Notes: generated from the sequence alone by a model not told the origin. Positions 42,880 to 51,743 are shown, numbered from the stretch's first letter. The stretch is DNA of 64,000 nt from Chitinophagales bacterium (GCA_023957245.1 JAMLHJ010000007.1:124001-188000), one strand, 5' to 3'. A program made the numbers and translations.

Positions 42880-43812
42880 TTATTTTTGTAAATTCTTGTT
42901 TTTCTGTAAAATTTTTGCTCTTTGATCTTCTCCATATGGATTCCATCCTGGAGAATGAAATAAAAACCCTAGTTTATCTCTCCATGTTTTTGCATTTTTT
43001 ACGTCTTTCATTAATGCGATAAATTCATGAAAAGTAATTGTGTATAGGTTATAGGTATTGATATCAGTTGTGATACCGTATTTTGGAGTAAATTGTTCTT
43101 TCTGGTAGGTGCCAAATATTTTGTCCCAAATAATTAATATTCCACCATAATTTTTATCTAAGTATTCAATATTGCTACCGTGATGTACTCTATGATGTGA
43201 AGGTGTATTGAAGAATTTTTCAAAAATACCAAGTTGCTTTACCACCTCAGTATGCAAAAAGAATTGATATATTAAACTGATTTGTGAGCATGTAAAAATC
43301 ATGAATGGATGAAATCCTAGCAACGGCATCCATATCCACCAGATTTTTGCATACATGTATTCTGTAGGGCTTTGTCTGAGTGCAGTTGAAAAGTTGTATT
43401 CTACTGATGAGTGATGATTAATATGCGCAGACCATAAGAGTCTAATTTCATGGCTGAGTCTATGATGCCAATAAAATGTAAGGTCATCTCCAAAAAAGCA
43501 TAATACCCATACCCACCAATGTTGTACGTGCCATTGTAAATTGAAGAAATCCTCGATGGAAGAAGTCCCTAAATTTTCAAAAATTCTAAATTGATATAAC
43601 CAAAGAAAAAATCCTATTGCGACTGCTTTCACTCCAATGTCAACTATAACTGCAAGTAACCCCATACCAATACTAGATGCAGATTCTTGTAAATCTATGG
43701 GTTTCATCTTTTTATATCTCCTGATAAACCACTCTGCAATAATCAGAATGACAAACCCAGGAATTGCATATACAACTGGATCATTGAAATCAAAAGGATT
43801 AAATAATTTCAA
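42880..43812 (-). CDS. Sterol desaturase/fatty acid hydroxylase superfamily protein
   Basis: A 310-residue integral membrane di-iron enzyme with three His clusters: DDLTFYWHHRLSHEIRLLWSAHINHHSS and TPSHHRVHHGSNIEYLDKNYGG. Membrane segments lie at about residues 12-30, 50-75 and 150-175. The superfamily includes C-4 sterol oxidases, sphinganine hydroxylases and alkylglycerol monooxygenases; the VNHHSS-like and HRVHHG pattern here is general. The lipid substrate is unknown. A sphingosine-1-phosphate-lyase-like gene is 1 kb away, so a long-chain-base hydroxylase is one option. Confidence 0.88.
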   Translation of the reverse strand: MKLFNPFDFNDPVVYAIPGFVILIIAEWFIRRYKKMKPIDLQESASSIGMGLLAVIVDIGVKAVAIGFFLWLYQFRIFENLGTSSIEDFFNLQWHVQHWWVWVLCFFGDDLTFYWHHRLSHEIRLLWSAHINHHSSVEYNFSTALRQSPTEYMYAKIWWIWMPLLGFHPFMIFTCSQISLIYQFFLHTEVVKQLGIFEKFFNTPSHHRVHHGSNIEYLDKNYGGILIIWDKIFGTYQKEQFTPKYGITTDINTYNLYTITFHEFIALMKDVKNAKTWRDKLGFLFHSPGWNPYGEDQRAKILQKNKNLQK

Positions 43813-43843
43813 TGTGCTAAAATTTTGTTTAAATATAATAAAA

Positions 43844-43871
43844 AACGCTCTAAGAGCAAACTTAGAGCGTT
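43844..43871 (-). terminator. Intrinsic terminator of the FKBP gene
   Basis: On the minus strand AACGCTCTAAG (43861-43871) pairs perfectly with CTTAGAGCGTT (43844-43854), then a run of T residues follows. It lies 23 bases after the stop of the FKBP-type isomerase gene. Confidence 0.75.
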
Positions 43872-43893
43872 GTATTAATTCTTAATTTTTGGA

Positions 43894-44619
43894 TTATTTG
43901 AAAGATAGTAATTCTACGTCAAAAACTAAAGTTTCATTTGGTCCTATTCCACCTCCAGGAGCACCATTGGCACCATAAGCTAAGTTAGATGGAATGTAAA
44001 ATTTGTATTTAGAACCTACATTCATTAATTGGATACCTTCAACCCATCCAGGAATCACTTGACCCAATTGGAATTTAGCACTTTCACCTCTTTTGATAGA
44101 AGAGTCAAATTCTTGACCATTCAATAAAGTTCCAACATAATGAACTTCTACTTCATTTTCAGCAGTAGGCTTAGGGCCAGTTCCTTCTTTAATTACTTCG
44201 TACTGAAGTCCACTTGGTGTTGTTATCACACCAGGTTTTTTTCCGTTTTCTTCTAAAAATGCTTTTTCTTCTTCAGAAGGACCTTTTGCAGCAGTCTCTC
44301 CTTGCATTTTTTCAAATTCTTTTCTTTGAAACTCTTCAAAGAAAGCTTGCATCTGTTCATCAGTAAATTCAAATTTGTTTAAAAACTCATTTTGAATCCC
44401 TGCTACTAGTGCTTCAATATTAATGTTTGTATCTATTCCATTCATTTTATACCCTTTCACCATAGAGCCTCCAATAAAATAACTAAGTGAGTCTTTTGCA
44501 TTAGTTAATTTTACTTTAGCAGGTTTTTTATAATTTGTTCCACATGAAGTGATAATGAAGACAGATGCAATAAGCGTACTTAATACAAATGTGCTTTTAA
44601 AAATGATATTCTTTTTCAT
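43894..44619 (-). CDS. FKBP-type peptidyl-prolyl isomerase, lipoprotein
   Basis: A 241-residue exported protein: signal MKKNIIFKSTFVLSTLIASVFIITSC with a lipid Cys at 26, an FkpA-like N-terminal dimerisation helix region (DSLSYFIGGSMVKGYKMNGI), and a C-terminal FKBP domain with VHYVGTLLNGQEFDSSIKRG, VIPGWVEGIQLMNVGSKYKFYIPSNLAYG and LVFDVELLSF. It would help fold envelope proteins from the periplasmic face. It has its own terminator and stands alone between the desaturase and lyase genes. Confidence 0.92.
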   Translation of the reverse strand: MKKNIIFKSTFVLSTLIASVFIITSCGTNYKKPAKVKLTNAKDSLSYFIGGSMVKGYKMNGIDTNINIEALVAGIQNEFLNKFEFTDEQMQAFFEEFQRKEFEKMQGETAAKGPSEEEKAFLEENGKKPGVITTPSGLQYEVIKEGTGPKPTAENEVEVHYVGTLLNGQEFDSSIKRGESAKFQLGQVIPGWVEGIQLMNVGSKYKFYIPSNLAYGANGAPGGGIGPNETLVFDVELLSFK

Positions 44620-44777
44620 ATAATGATTTGTGTGGCAAAGATAAGGTTTTGGATAGACTATTTATCTCATATTTGTTTAATTGTCAATTTTTTAGTATAT
44701 TTTAATGAAAATGTGTTTCTAAAGTGAAGTTTGTTTTTGATTTCTATATTTCTAATTTGATTTTAAGAGATATTTTT

Positions 44778-44818
44778 ATCACCATTTTTGGTGATGTTTA
44801 ATAGCTTTATTACATTTG
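44778..44818 (+). promoter_or_regulatory. Promoter with a dyad over the -33 box, ahead of the S1P-lyase-like gene
   Basis: TTTG (44787-44790) and TACATTTG (44811-44818) match the Bacteroidota -33 and -7 boxes with 20 bases between. A perfect dyad, ATCACCA (44778-44784) and TGGTGAT (44789-44795), covers the -33 box. This is where a repressor or activator would bind. The start codon is 22 bases after the -7 box. Confidence 0.5.
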
Positions 44819-44839
44819 ATAAAATAATAGTTTTAAAAG

Positions 44840-46306
44840 ATGCCTAGTTTTAAAATACCTGAGAAAGGAGCTGATGCTAAAGAATTGCTTCAAAGAATGG
44901 AATCATTTAAAAGCAAGGATATTAATTGGCCTGAAGGAAAGTTTTTTGGTTATGTATTTTATGCTGGTGAGGATATCTATAACGTTGCTAAAAGTGCTTA
45001 TACCTCTTTTATGTCCACCAATGGGTTGAATCCTTCTGCTTTCCCTAGTTTAAGAAAAATGGAGTCTGAAGTAGTAGGTATGACTGCTAATCTTTTACAT
45101 GGAGATGAAAATGTGACTGGAACAATGACTTCTGGTGGAACTGAGAGTATTATGATGTCTGTCCTTTCTGCGAGAGAATGGGCTGTGAAGAACAAAAATA
45201 TGTATGGAGTGCCAGAAGTATTAGCACCTGCCTCTGCTCATCCAGCATTTGCCAAAGCTTGTCATTTTTTTGGTTTGAAATATGTTGAAGCACAAATCGG
45301 TGAAGATTTTAGAGTAGATGTCGCTGAAATGGCAAAATTAATTAATCCCAACACTATTTTGATTGTAGCGTCTGCACCTCAATATCCTCAGGGTGTTATA
45401 GATCCAGTAGAGGCAGTTGCCGCTTTGGCTAAGAAGAATGATATTTTGTGCCATGTAGATTGTTGTGTTGGAGGATATCTTTTACCTTTTTTGGAAATGG
45501 GAGGTGTTCTTCTTTCTCCGTTTGATTTCCGGGTAGAAGGTGTTACTTCTATTTCTGCTGACACTCATAAATATGGTTATGCTGCTAAAGGTGCGTCTGT
45601 CATTTTATACAAAAATAAAGAGCTGAGAAAAGGTCAATTTTATATTAAAACCGATTGGACTGGTGGAATATATGGTTCGCCTTCATTTGCAGGAACTCGC
45701 CCTGGTGGAGCTATTGCTGCAGCATGGGCGGTATTGAATTATATTGGCTCTGATAGATATACTCGTATGCAGACCAATGCTTTTCATACCACACGGAAAT
45801 TAATTGAAGGAGTAAAGGCGATTGAAGGGCTAAATGTTTTAGGAAATCCTGATGCTACTTTATTTGCTATTGCATCTGAAAAATATGATGTCCATTCCAT
45901 AGCCGATGAAATGTCAGAATTGGGTTGGTACATCAATCGCCAGCAATTGCCTCCAAGTTTGCATATTTTCGTGACAGATATTCATGTAGGAAAAGAACAA
46001 ATGTTTTTAGATGATTTGCAGGTGGCAGTGAAAAAGGCATCCAAGTTTAGTTGGGAAAATTTCAAGAAGAATGTCCAAGTTGGAGCTGTAAAAGGATTGA
46101 AAAAAATGCTTCCGCCATCTTATTTTAATCAGTTATTGGATAGGGCTGGAAAATCTGGAGGAGGAGCTGATGGTGGACATAGAAAAGCAGCTATGTACGG
46201 AATGATGGGTGCCTTGAATGGAACTGAGAAATTAGAAGAACTAGTAGAAGATTTTATCGATCAACTCAATTCTCCTGAACAGTCAGAAGATAAAGGGGTT
46301 GAATAG
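44840..46306 (+). CDS. Sphingosine-1-phosphate lyase-like PLP-dependent decarboxylase
   Basis: A 488-residue group II PLP enzyme. The N-terminal NWPEGKFFGYVFYAGEDIYNVAKSAYTSF, TGTMTSGGTESIMMSVLSAREWA and HVDCCVGGYLLPFLEMGG match sphingosine-1-phosphate lyase, and Lys244 in SADTHKYGYAAKG is the PLP Lys. S1P lyase cleaves phosphorylated long-chain bases to an aldehyde and phosphoethanolamine. Bacteroidota often make sphingolipids, so a role in their turnover fits. The protein has no obvious membrane anchor. A dyad-covered promoter precedes it and a strong terminator follows. Confidence 0.85.
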   Translation: MPSFKIPEKGADAKELLQRMESFKSKDINWPEGKFFGYVFYAGEDIYNVAKSAYTSFMSTNGLNPSAFPSLRKMESEVVGMTANLLHGDENVTGTMTSGGTESIMMSVLSAREWAVKNKNMYGVPEVLAPASAHPAFAKACHFFGLKYVEAQIGEDFRVDVAEMAKLINPNTILIVASAPQYPQGVIDPVEAVAALAKKNDILCHVDCCVGGYLLPFLEMGGVLLSPFDFRVEGVTSISADTHKYGYAAKGASVILYKNKELRKGQFYIKTDWTGGIYGSPSFAGTRPGGAIAAAWAVLNYIGSDRYTRMQTNAFHTTRKLIEGVKAIEGLNVLGNPDATLFAIASEKYDVHSIADEMSELGWYINRQQLPPSLHIFVTDIHVGKEQMFLDDLQVAVKKASKFSWENFKKNVQVGAVKGLKKMLPPSYFNQLLDRAGKSGGGADGGHRKAAMYGMMGALNGTEKLEELVEDFIDQLNSPEQSEDKGVE

Positions 46307-46334
46307 ATTTTTTGATTATTTCTCTATCTATAAT

Positions 46335-46370
46335 AAAAAGAGGTTTTCTAATTACAGAAAACCTCTTTTT
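46335..46370. terminator. Bidirectional terminator between the lyase-like gene and sppA
   Basis: AAAAAGAGGTTTTCT (46335-46349) pairs perfectly with AGAAAACCTCTTTTT (46356-46370), with T-runs on both strands. It stops two convergent transcripts. Confidence 0.85.
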
Positions 46371-46386
46371 GAAATAAATCTAAATA

Positions 46387-48156
46387 TTATTTGAATCGAA
46401 TTTCGTAAGGAAGTCTTGTTTGAACACCATTAAGTTCTTTGAGTGTATTGATTTGTTTGATATAGTTATATTCATTGCCCAATACTTTGGAAAGTGTTTT
46501 GTCAATAGATTCTTCTTGTTTTCCACTGATTAATTCCATGATGGTTTCAAAGGTAGTTTTGGCTACTGGGTAATTTTTAACTTGGTAAGTATCTATCTCT
46601 GCCAATTCTTTAGCGATTTGTATAGCTGTTTCAAGATTTCCCAAAGTATCTACCAATCCCAATTTTAAAGCATCTTCACCTGTCCACACTCGACCTCTAG
46701 CGATTTTATCTGCTTCTTCGATAGTCATTTTCCTACCTGCAGAAACATGTTTTAAAAATAAATGATAAGTGCTTTGAATACTTTTGGTCATAGTCGCTTT
46801 TTCTTTTTCATCCCAAGGTCTTGTCATAGAGCCAAAGTCTGCATAGTTATTCGTTTTAACTTCATCGAATGTAATTCCAAGATGAGAAGTTAATGCATTT
46901 TGAATATTGAACATCATGCCAAATACACCGATAGATCCAGTAATTGTTGTTGCATCTGCTACAATCTTATTGGCTGAAGTCGAAATATAATATCCGCCAG
47001 ATGCAGCAAGATTTCCCATAGATACAACAATGGGCAATTTGGTTTGTGCCAATTGAATTTCTCTCAAGATTTGTTCTGATGCAAATGCACTTCCTCCTGG
47101 TGAATTGACTCTCAGTACAATCGCTTTCACATCTTTGTCCAATCTGGCATCTCTAATCATCTTGACATAGTCTTTACCATAGATTTTGCCAGTTCCAGTT
47201 CCTGTCCCATCTACTATTTCACCTTCAGCATAGATAACAGCAATCTTATTTTTGCTTTTATCACTACTTTTATCGCTTATAGATGCTTGATAATCTTTTA
47301 AAGATACTGTTTTGAGTTTGTCGTCTTTATTGTAACCAAATTTTTCTTTGAGTTCAGATTCTACTTCATCTTCATATTTCAAACCATCTACAAATTTGTA
47401 TTTCAAAGCATCTTCTGCCATAAATGCATCAAGATTATTGGCGATAGCTTCAAGGCTGTCGATACTGATTTTTCGGATAGAAGATAATTGGCTTAAATAA
47501 TTTTTGTGGATAGAATTGAGATAGGTTTCTACTTGTAATCTGTTTTCAGGACTCATTGATTTCAATCGGAATGGTTCTGTTGCACTTTTAAATTCTCCAG
47601 CATAAAAAATCATTGGCTGAATTTTGAGTTTTTCCAAAAGTCCAGTATAATACATAATTTCACTTGACATACCATTGAACTCAATTACTCCCATCGGATT
47701 GAGATAAGATTTGTCAGCAACAGCGTTAATTAATACACTCTGTTCAGAAATACTATTGCTATATGCATAAACTAATTTGCCAGATTTCTTAAATGCTTCT
47801 AAACTTCTGACCAATTCCATCATATTGGCAGGCATAGCAGAAAGTTGATCGGTATTTAACCATATTGCCTTGATTTTGTCATCTTTGCTTGCTGCTGTAA
47901 GAATGTCTTTTAAATCTTTCAACCCAATGATAGGGTCTGTGCTGAAACTGCCTGAAAGTACGTCAAAACTATTGAATGGGTCTTCAACTGAGAGGTCAGG
48001 TAAATCACCTACTAAAGTGAGTTTTAAGATGCTGTTGGAAGATATTTTTGTGGTGTCAGAACTAGCACCAAGGCTAGAAATGACAATGAAAAATAAAAAT
48101 ATAGATATGAAAATCCCAACAATTGTAGCAAGTACGATTTTTATAAATCCTTTCAT
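46387..48156 (-). CDS. sppA: Signal peptide peptidase SppA, 67K type
   Basis: The 589-residue protein has an N-terminal membrane anchor (about residues 8-28) and two ClpP-like halves. The first half contains the Lys of the Ser-Lys dyad in FYAGEFKSATEPFRLKSMS. The second contains VNSPGGSAFASEQILRE and SMGNLAASGGYYISTSANKI with the catalytic Ser, then ATTITGSIGVFGMMFN. It digests cleaved signal peptides in the membrane. It ends at a bidirectional terminator. The 67K type has the two-domain arrangement seen here. Confidence 0.95.
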   Translation of the reverse strand: MKGFIKIVLATIVGIFISIFLFFIVISSLGASSDTTKISSNSILKLTLVGDLPDLSVEDPFNSFDVLSGSFSTDPIIGLKDLKDILTAASKDDKIKAIWLNTDQLSAMPANMMELVRSLEAFKKSGKLVYAYSNSISEQSVLINAVADKSYLNPMGVIEFNGMSSEIMYYTGLLEKLKIQPMIFYAGEFKSATEPFRLKSMSPENRLQVETYLNSIHKNYLSQLSSIRKISIDSLEAIANNLDAFMAEDALKYKFVDGLKYEDEVESELKEKFGYNKDDKLKTVSLKDYQASISDKSSDKSKNKIAVIYAEGEIVDGTGTGTGKIYGKDYVKMIRDARLDKDVKAIVLRVNSPGGSAFASEQILREIQLAQTKLPIVVSMGNLAASGGYYISTSANKIVADATTITGSIGVFGMMFNIQNALTSHLGITFDEVKTNNYADFGSMTRPWDEKEKATMTKSIQSTYHLFLKHVSAGRKMTIEEADKIARGRVWTGEDALKLGLVDTLGNLETAIQIAKELAEIDTYQVKNYPVAKTTFETIMELISGKQEESIDKTLSKVLGNEYNYIKQINTLKELNGVQTRLPYEIRFK

Positions 48157-48308
48157 AAGTGTTTTTTGTAACTCGAAAGTATTTAATTGAATCTATTATT
48201 TGGTGATTTTGATATGAAAAAAATGAAAATTTGATAAGAACTTAATTTTCTTTAAGTATTTTATTCACTTATTACCTGCTAAATAGTTTTTTTTACATTC
48301 TAATATAA

Positions 48309-48803
48309 ATGAAAATTTTGAATACGGCATATTTATCATTAGGTAGTAATTTGGGAGATAGAAAAAATAATTTATTAGAAATTGCTCAACAACTATCGCT
48401 TCATGCTATTGAAATTGTTCAAGCGTCTTCCATTTTTGAAACAAAGCCTTGGGGCGTGGATAATCAACAACCTAATTATTTCAATCAAGTATTGAAAATT
48501 TATACATCTTTGTATCCTTTCGGACTGATGAATGTGCTCCAATCTATTGAAAAAAATATGGGAAGAAAAGAAAAAGGTAATTATCAACCTCGAACTGCAG
48601 ATATTGATATTATACTATTCAATGATTGGATGATCCACTCAGATGTGTTACAGATTCCTCACCCTAGATTTAGAGAAAGACAATTTGTTTTGACTCCTTT
48701 ATGTCAAATAGCTGACGACACAAAAGATCCTCTAACGAAGATGACGATAAGAGAACTGAAGGATAACTGTAATGATTTATTGGATATCCAAAAGGTAAAA
48801 TAA
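48309..48803 (+). CDS. folK: 2-amino-4-hydroxy-6-hydroxymethyldihydropteridine pyrophosphokinase
   Basis: A 164-residue HPPK. AYLSLGSNLGDRKNNLLEIAQ, ASSIFETKPWGVDNQQPNYFNQV and RTADIDIILFNDWMIHSDVLQIPHPRFRERQFVL contain the ATP- and pterin-binding residues, including the Asp pair in DIDI. It makes the diphosphorylated pterin for folate. Its last base overlaps the start of the deoxynucleoside kinase gene, so translation is coupled. Confidence 0.96.
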   Translation: MKILNTAYLSLGSNLGDRKNNLLEIAQQLSLHAIEIVQASSIFETKPWGVDNQQPNYFNQVLKIYTSLYPFGLMNVLQSIEKNMGRKEKGNYQPRTADIDIILFNDWMIHSDVLQIPHPRFRERQFVLTPLCQIADDTKDPLTKMTIRELKDNCNDLLDIQKVK

Positions 48804-49450
48804 TGTATTACAAGTATATAGCAATAGAGGGAAATATTGGAGCTGGTAAAACAACATTGGCTCAGTTGCTTTCAGAAGTATATAATGGAAGATTGATATT
48901 GGAAGAATTTCATGAGAATCCTTATTTATCATTGTTTTATGAGAATCCAGAAAAGTATGCCTTACAATTAGAAACATCTTTTTTATTGGATAGGTATAAA
49001 CAATTGAATACAATACTCAGTGAACCTAATATTTTTCAAGATTTTGTGATTGCAGATTATATGCTTTCCAAATCTTTGCTTTTTTCTAAAATCAATCTTT
49101 CTACAAGTGATTTTAAATTGTATTCCAATTTTTTCGACATAATAAAGAAGCGATTGCCTATGCCTGAAATTGTTTTTTATCTACATGCAGATACTGAACA
49201 ATTAAAGAAAAATATACAAAAAAGAGGTCGTTCCTACGAGCAAAATATCAATAGACATTATTTGGCAAAAATTGAGAGAATCTATTTTGAATATTTTAAA
49301 CAAAATCCACAGATAAAAGTAGTCGTTATTGATGTCAATGGCAAAGACTGGATCTCTGATATGTATGCTTATGAATCTTTATTAGGAGTTTTTGAACAGC
49401 ATTACAAAGTAGGGATGAATTATGTGAGTCTTAATAATGAATTTCAATAA
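48803..49450 (+). CDS. Deoxynucleoside kinase
   Basis: A 215-residue kinase of the deoxyadenosine/deoxyguanosine kinase family: P-loop AIEGNIGAGKTTLAQLLSE (residues 7-25), the substrate Glu in LILEEFHENPYL, FQDFVIADYMLSKSLLF, and the lid segment KRGRSYEQNINRHYLAKIERIY. It phosphorylates deoxynucleosides for salvage. It starts on the last base of folK, a pairing common in Bacteroidota. The preferred nucleoside cannot be told from the sequence. Confidence 0.9.
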   Translation: MYYKYIAIEGNIGAGKTTLAQLLSEVYNGRLILEEFHENPYLSLFYENPEKYALQLETSFLLDRYKQLNTILSEPNIFQDFVIADYMLSKSLLFSKINLSTSDFKLYSNFFDIIKKRLPMPEIVFYLHADTEQLKKNIQKRGRSYEQNINRHYLAKIERIYFEYFKQNPQIKVVVIDVNGKDWISDMYAYESLLGVFEQHYKVGMNYVSLNNEFQ

Positions 49451-49457
49451 TTGTTAA

Positions 49458-49490
49458 TTTTTACTTAAAATACAATTTAGTAAGTAAAAA
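49458..49490 (+). terminator. A/T-only inverted repeat after the kinase gene
   Basis: TTTTTACTTA (49458-49467) and TAAGTAAAAA (49481-49490) are perfectly inverted with a 13-base loop. It lies 8 bases after the kinase stop and may end the folK transcript, though the stem has only two G-C pairs. Confidence 0.35.
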
Positions 49491-49545
49491 TGAAGGCAGT
49501 TGTTACAGATGTATGTATATTGTATTAAATAACTAAACTAAACTT

Positions 49546-50025
49546 ATGAAAAAATCACTTTTCGCATTTTTGATGATTGCTTTATTTGCAACTACTTTCA
49601 CTTCTTGTAAGAAAGATGAAGGCGAAACAAAAGTAGAAATTACAGACAACTCTTTTGCAATCAATGGAGTAAAAATTGATGGTAATACTACACTTGGTGC
49701 TGTTTCATCAGCTAATTTATTGCTTCTTACTAGTCAAGATTCAAAATCGACAGTTACTTTAATGTTTAAAGCGAAACCTACTGCATCTGGTTCGTTTAAT
49801 TTTAAAGGTCTTTTACAAGCAAAAGATTTAGGCGATAATGATTTAATTCTTGCTGTTGCTAACGATGGTAAAACTTATGCTAGTACAAGTGCTTTGACTC
49901 AAAAAGCAACTGTAACGGTCAATTCAGCTGGTAAATTAACAGTATCTATACCAGAAGTTGAGATTGCTGATGCTGCTGGTGGTACTGCTACTATTAAATT
50001 CCAAGGCAAATTGGTAGAGTTTTAA
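49546..50025 (+). CDS. Lipoprotein of unknown function
   Basis: A 159-residue exported lipoprotein with signal MKKSLFAFLMIALFATTFTSC (lipid Cys at 21) and a Lys/Asp/Glu-rich start to the mature protein (KKDEGETKVEI). The body is beta-rich with many Thr, Ser and Ala (ITDNSFAINGVKIDGNTTLGAV; KPTASGSFNFKGLLQAKDLG). I recognise no domain. A terminator follows. The next gene encodes another small lipoprotein of similar pattern, so the two may be distant paralogues. Confidence 0.65.
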   Translation: MKKSLFAFLMIALFATTFTSCKKDEGETKVEITDNSFAINGVKIDGNTTLGAVSSANLLLLTSQDSKSTVTLMFKAKPTASGSFNFKGLLQAKDLGDNDLILAVANDGKTYASTSALTQKATVTVNSAGKLTVSIPEVEIADAAGGTATIKFQGKLVEF

Positions 50026-50048
50026 TAATTAACTCTTCATTATTATAG

Positions 50049-50074
50049 AATCCCCTTCAGCAATGTTGGGGATT
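50049..50074 (+). terminator. Intrinsic terminator after the first small lipoprotein
   Basis: AATCCCC (50049-50055) pairs with GGGGATT (50068-50074), followed by a run of T residues. It is a standard intrinsic terminator 24 bases after the stop codon. Confidence 0.8.
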
Positions 50075-50126
50075 TTTTTATGATATCATTTGATGTTCTT
50101 AGTATTATAGTATAAATTGAGCTGAA

Positions 50127-50633
50127 ATGAAAAATATACTTTTTGCTTTATCGACGATATGTCTTTGTATAGGATTTGTGTCCTGTAATAAGGATATAAA
50201 ACCTATTCAAGATGAAAAAGAAATTTTTCAACCCAATTCTATTCGATTGGATGACAGTTTATATTTTGGTTCTACCGAATATGCAGCCAATTTTATAAAG
50301 TTCAGCTATGGTGATAATTATTTGCTTTTAGCATCTAATGCCAAAAAGTTAAAAACAGGTATTTATAGAACGACAAAAGCTCTTTTAAATTCTTCGGGGA
50401 CTTTCAGTACAGATGATATCGCTGCTGATGAATTGATAGTGCAATTGAAACACAATAATATTATTTATGTCTATCTCTTAGATACTCATGAGGAAGTAAA
50501 TGCCACATTAAAGTCTCAAGTGCTTATGCTTACATTGCCCAAGATGATGCTTACACCAGCAGTTTATCCTTCTGATTTAAAGCCTGAAAGTATAGAGTTG
50601 TCTGGCTTATTGAATGTGACGCAGTATAAGTAG
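50127..50633 (+). CDS. Lipoprotein of unknown function
   Basis: A 168-residue exported lipoprotein: signal MKNILFALSTICLCIGFVSC with lipid Cys at 20, then NKDIKPIQDEKEIF. The body contains SIRLDDSLYFGSTEYAANFIKFSYGDNYLLLASNAKKLKTGIYRTTKALLNSSG, a beta-rich pattern like its upstream neighbour (both have a ...NLLLLTS/NYLLLASN strand near the middle). No family recognised. It has its own space after the neighbour's terminator. Confidence 0.6.
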   Translation: MKNILFALSTICLCIGFVSCNKDIKPIQDEKEIFQPNSIRLDDSLYFGSTEYAANFIKFSYGDNYLLLASNAKKLKTGIYRTTKALLNSSGTFSTDDIAADELIVQLKHNNIIYVYLLDTHEEVNATLKSQVLMLTLPKMMLTPAVYPSDLKPESIELSGLLNVTQYK

Positions 50634-50667
50634 AGAATGTAAAATTGTTATTCTCTTCAGATAGGCT

Positions 50668-50675
50668 TATCTTTG
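50668..50675 (+). promoter_or_regulatory. -7 box of the phnA/yjdM gene
   Basis: TATCTTTG matches TANNTTTG. It covers the TTG at 50673 that gives the longest frame, so translation must start later, at the ATG 50691. Confidence 0.45.
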
Positions 50676-50690
50676 GCAAAAAGTAGTATT

Positions 50691-51026
50691 ATGTCAGAAT
50701 TTGCTCCATGTCCCAAATGTCATTCAGAATATACCTATCCCATGGACTCTCTTCTTGTTTGTCCTGATTGTGCTTATGAATGGAATCCAGATGAAGTTGT
50801 AGAAGAAGGTGGTTTGGTAGTGAAAGATGCGAATGGAAATATTTTAGCGGATGGAGATAGTGTGGTAGTGATAAAAAATCTCCCCGTGAAAGGTTCTCCT
50901 CATCCAATTAAAGCTGGTACAAAGGTCAAAAATATTCGTCTTGTAGAGGGTGATCATAATATAGATTGCCGTATAGAAGGCTTTGGTTCTATGGCTCTCA
51001 AGTCAGAGTTTGTCAAAAAAGCATAG
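50691..51026 (+). CDS. PhnA/YjdM-family zinc-ribbon protein
   Basis: A protein of about 111 residues starting [31 protein letters not shown], a four-Cys zinc ribbon, followed by the PhnA C-terminal domain with [27 protein letters not shown] and [24 protein letters not shown]. Older annotations tie this family to alkylphosphonate use, but the function is not established. The ATG at 50691 is chosen because the -7 box overlies the earlier TTG. It is a single gene. Confidence 0.9.
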   Translation: MSEFAPCPKCHSEYTYPMDSLLVCPDCAYEWNPDEVVEEGGLVVKDANGNILADGDSVVVIKNLPVKGSPHPIKAGTKVKNIRLVEGDHNIDCRIEGFGSMALKSEFVKKA

Positions 51027-51117
51027 TTAAGTTGTCTGAATTTTGTAAAAAATGATCAAATGTATTTTTTTACAAAACATCTTTCAAATAGATGTGTTCT
51101 AACTGCTAATTAAATAA

Positions 51118-51726
51118 ATGATTTTGGAGAAAAATTTTAAATACTGGTGGGAGAGAGGTATGCAATGGGATGCATACAAGGAATTGTTAGATAATTTAAT
51201 GTTGGAAGGTAAAACTACTGGAGAGCAACAATCAGAAGAACTTTTGACTTATGCCAAAATGAATCTTCAGCGAATGAAACGTATTGATAAATCTTTTAAA
51301 GAAGACGAGCAATTTAGGATATTTTTAGGTGGATTTCAAGGCAAGATTAAAGTACTGGCTATCACGGAAGGATGGTGTGGTGATGCTTCGCAGTCTGTTC
51401 CTGTGGTGGCTAATATCGCTAAAAATCATGCAGATAAATTGGAATTGAAAGTGATACTTCGAGATGAGGATACTGAATTGATAGATCAATTTCTAACAAA
51501 CGGTGGACGTTCTATACCGAAGTTTATATTTTTAGGTGAGAACAATCAGTTACTAGGCAATTGGGGACCTCGTCCTAAAGTGCTTCAAGAAATATTTATT
51601 GAAATGAAAAAGAATAATCTTCCTTTCGATGAATTATCTGAGAAATTGCACAGTTGGTATGGAAAAGATAAAGCGAGGACTATTCAGTCTGAGTTGATGG
51701 AATTAATTAAAAGTTTTAATTTGTAG
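51118..51726 (+). CDS. Thioredoxin-fold protein with altered active site
   Basis: A 202-residue cytoplasmic protein. A thioredoxin fold is indicated by IKVLAITEGWCGDASQSVPVVANIAKN and RSIPKFIFLGENNQLLGNWGPRP. The active-site motif is WCGDA: the first Cys is kept and the second replaced by Ala, so it cannot form the usual disulfide. It may act as a monothiol enzyme or bind another protein. It precedes an ArsC-like gene by 17 bases, so the two are probably co-transcribed. Confidence 0.82.
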   Translation: MILEKNFKYWWERGMQWDAYKELLDNLMLEGKTTGEQQSEELLTYAKMNLQRMKRIDKSFKEDEQFRIFLGGFQGKIKVLAITEGWCGDASQSVPVVANIAKNHADKLELKVILRDEDTELIDQFLTNGGRSIPKFIFLGENNQLLGNWGPRPKVLQEIFIEMKKNNLPFDELSEKLHSWYGKDKARTIQSELMELIKSFNL

Positions 51727-51743
51727 TGTTATAACAAATTGAT

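Noticed and set aside
50691-51026. Reading the PhnA/YjdM protein as evidence for phosphonate use
   Set aside because: No C-P lyase genes are nearby and the family's link to phosphonates is historical rather than functional.
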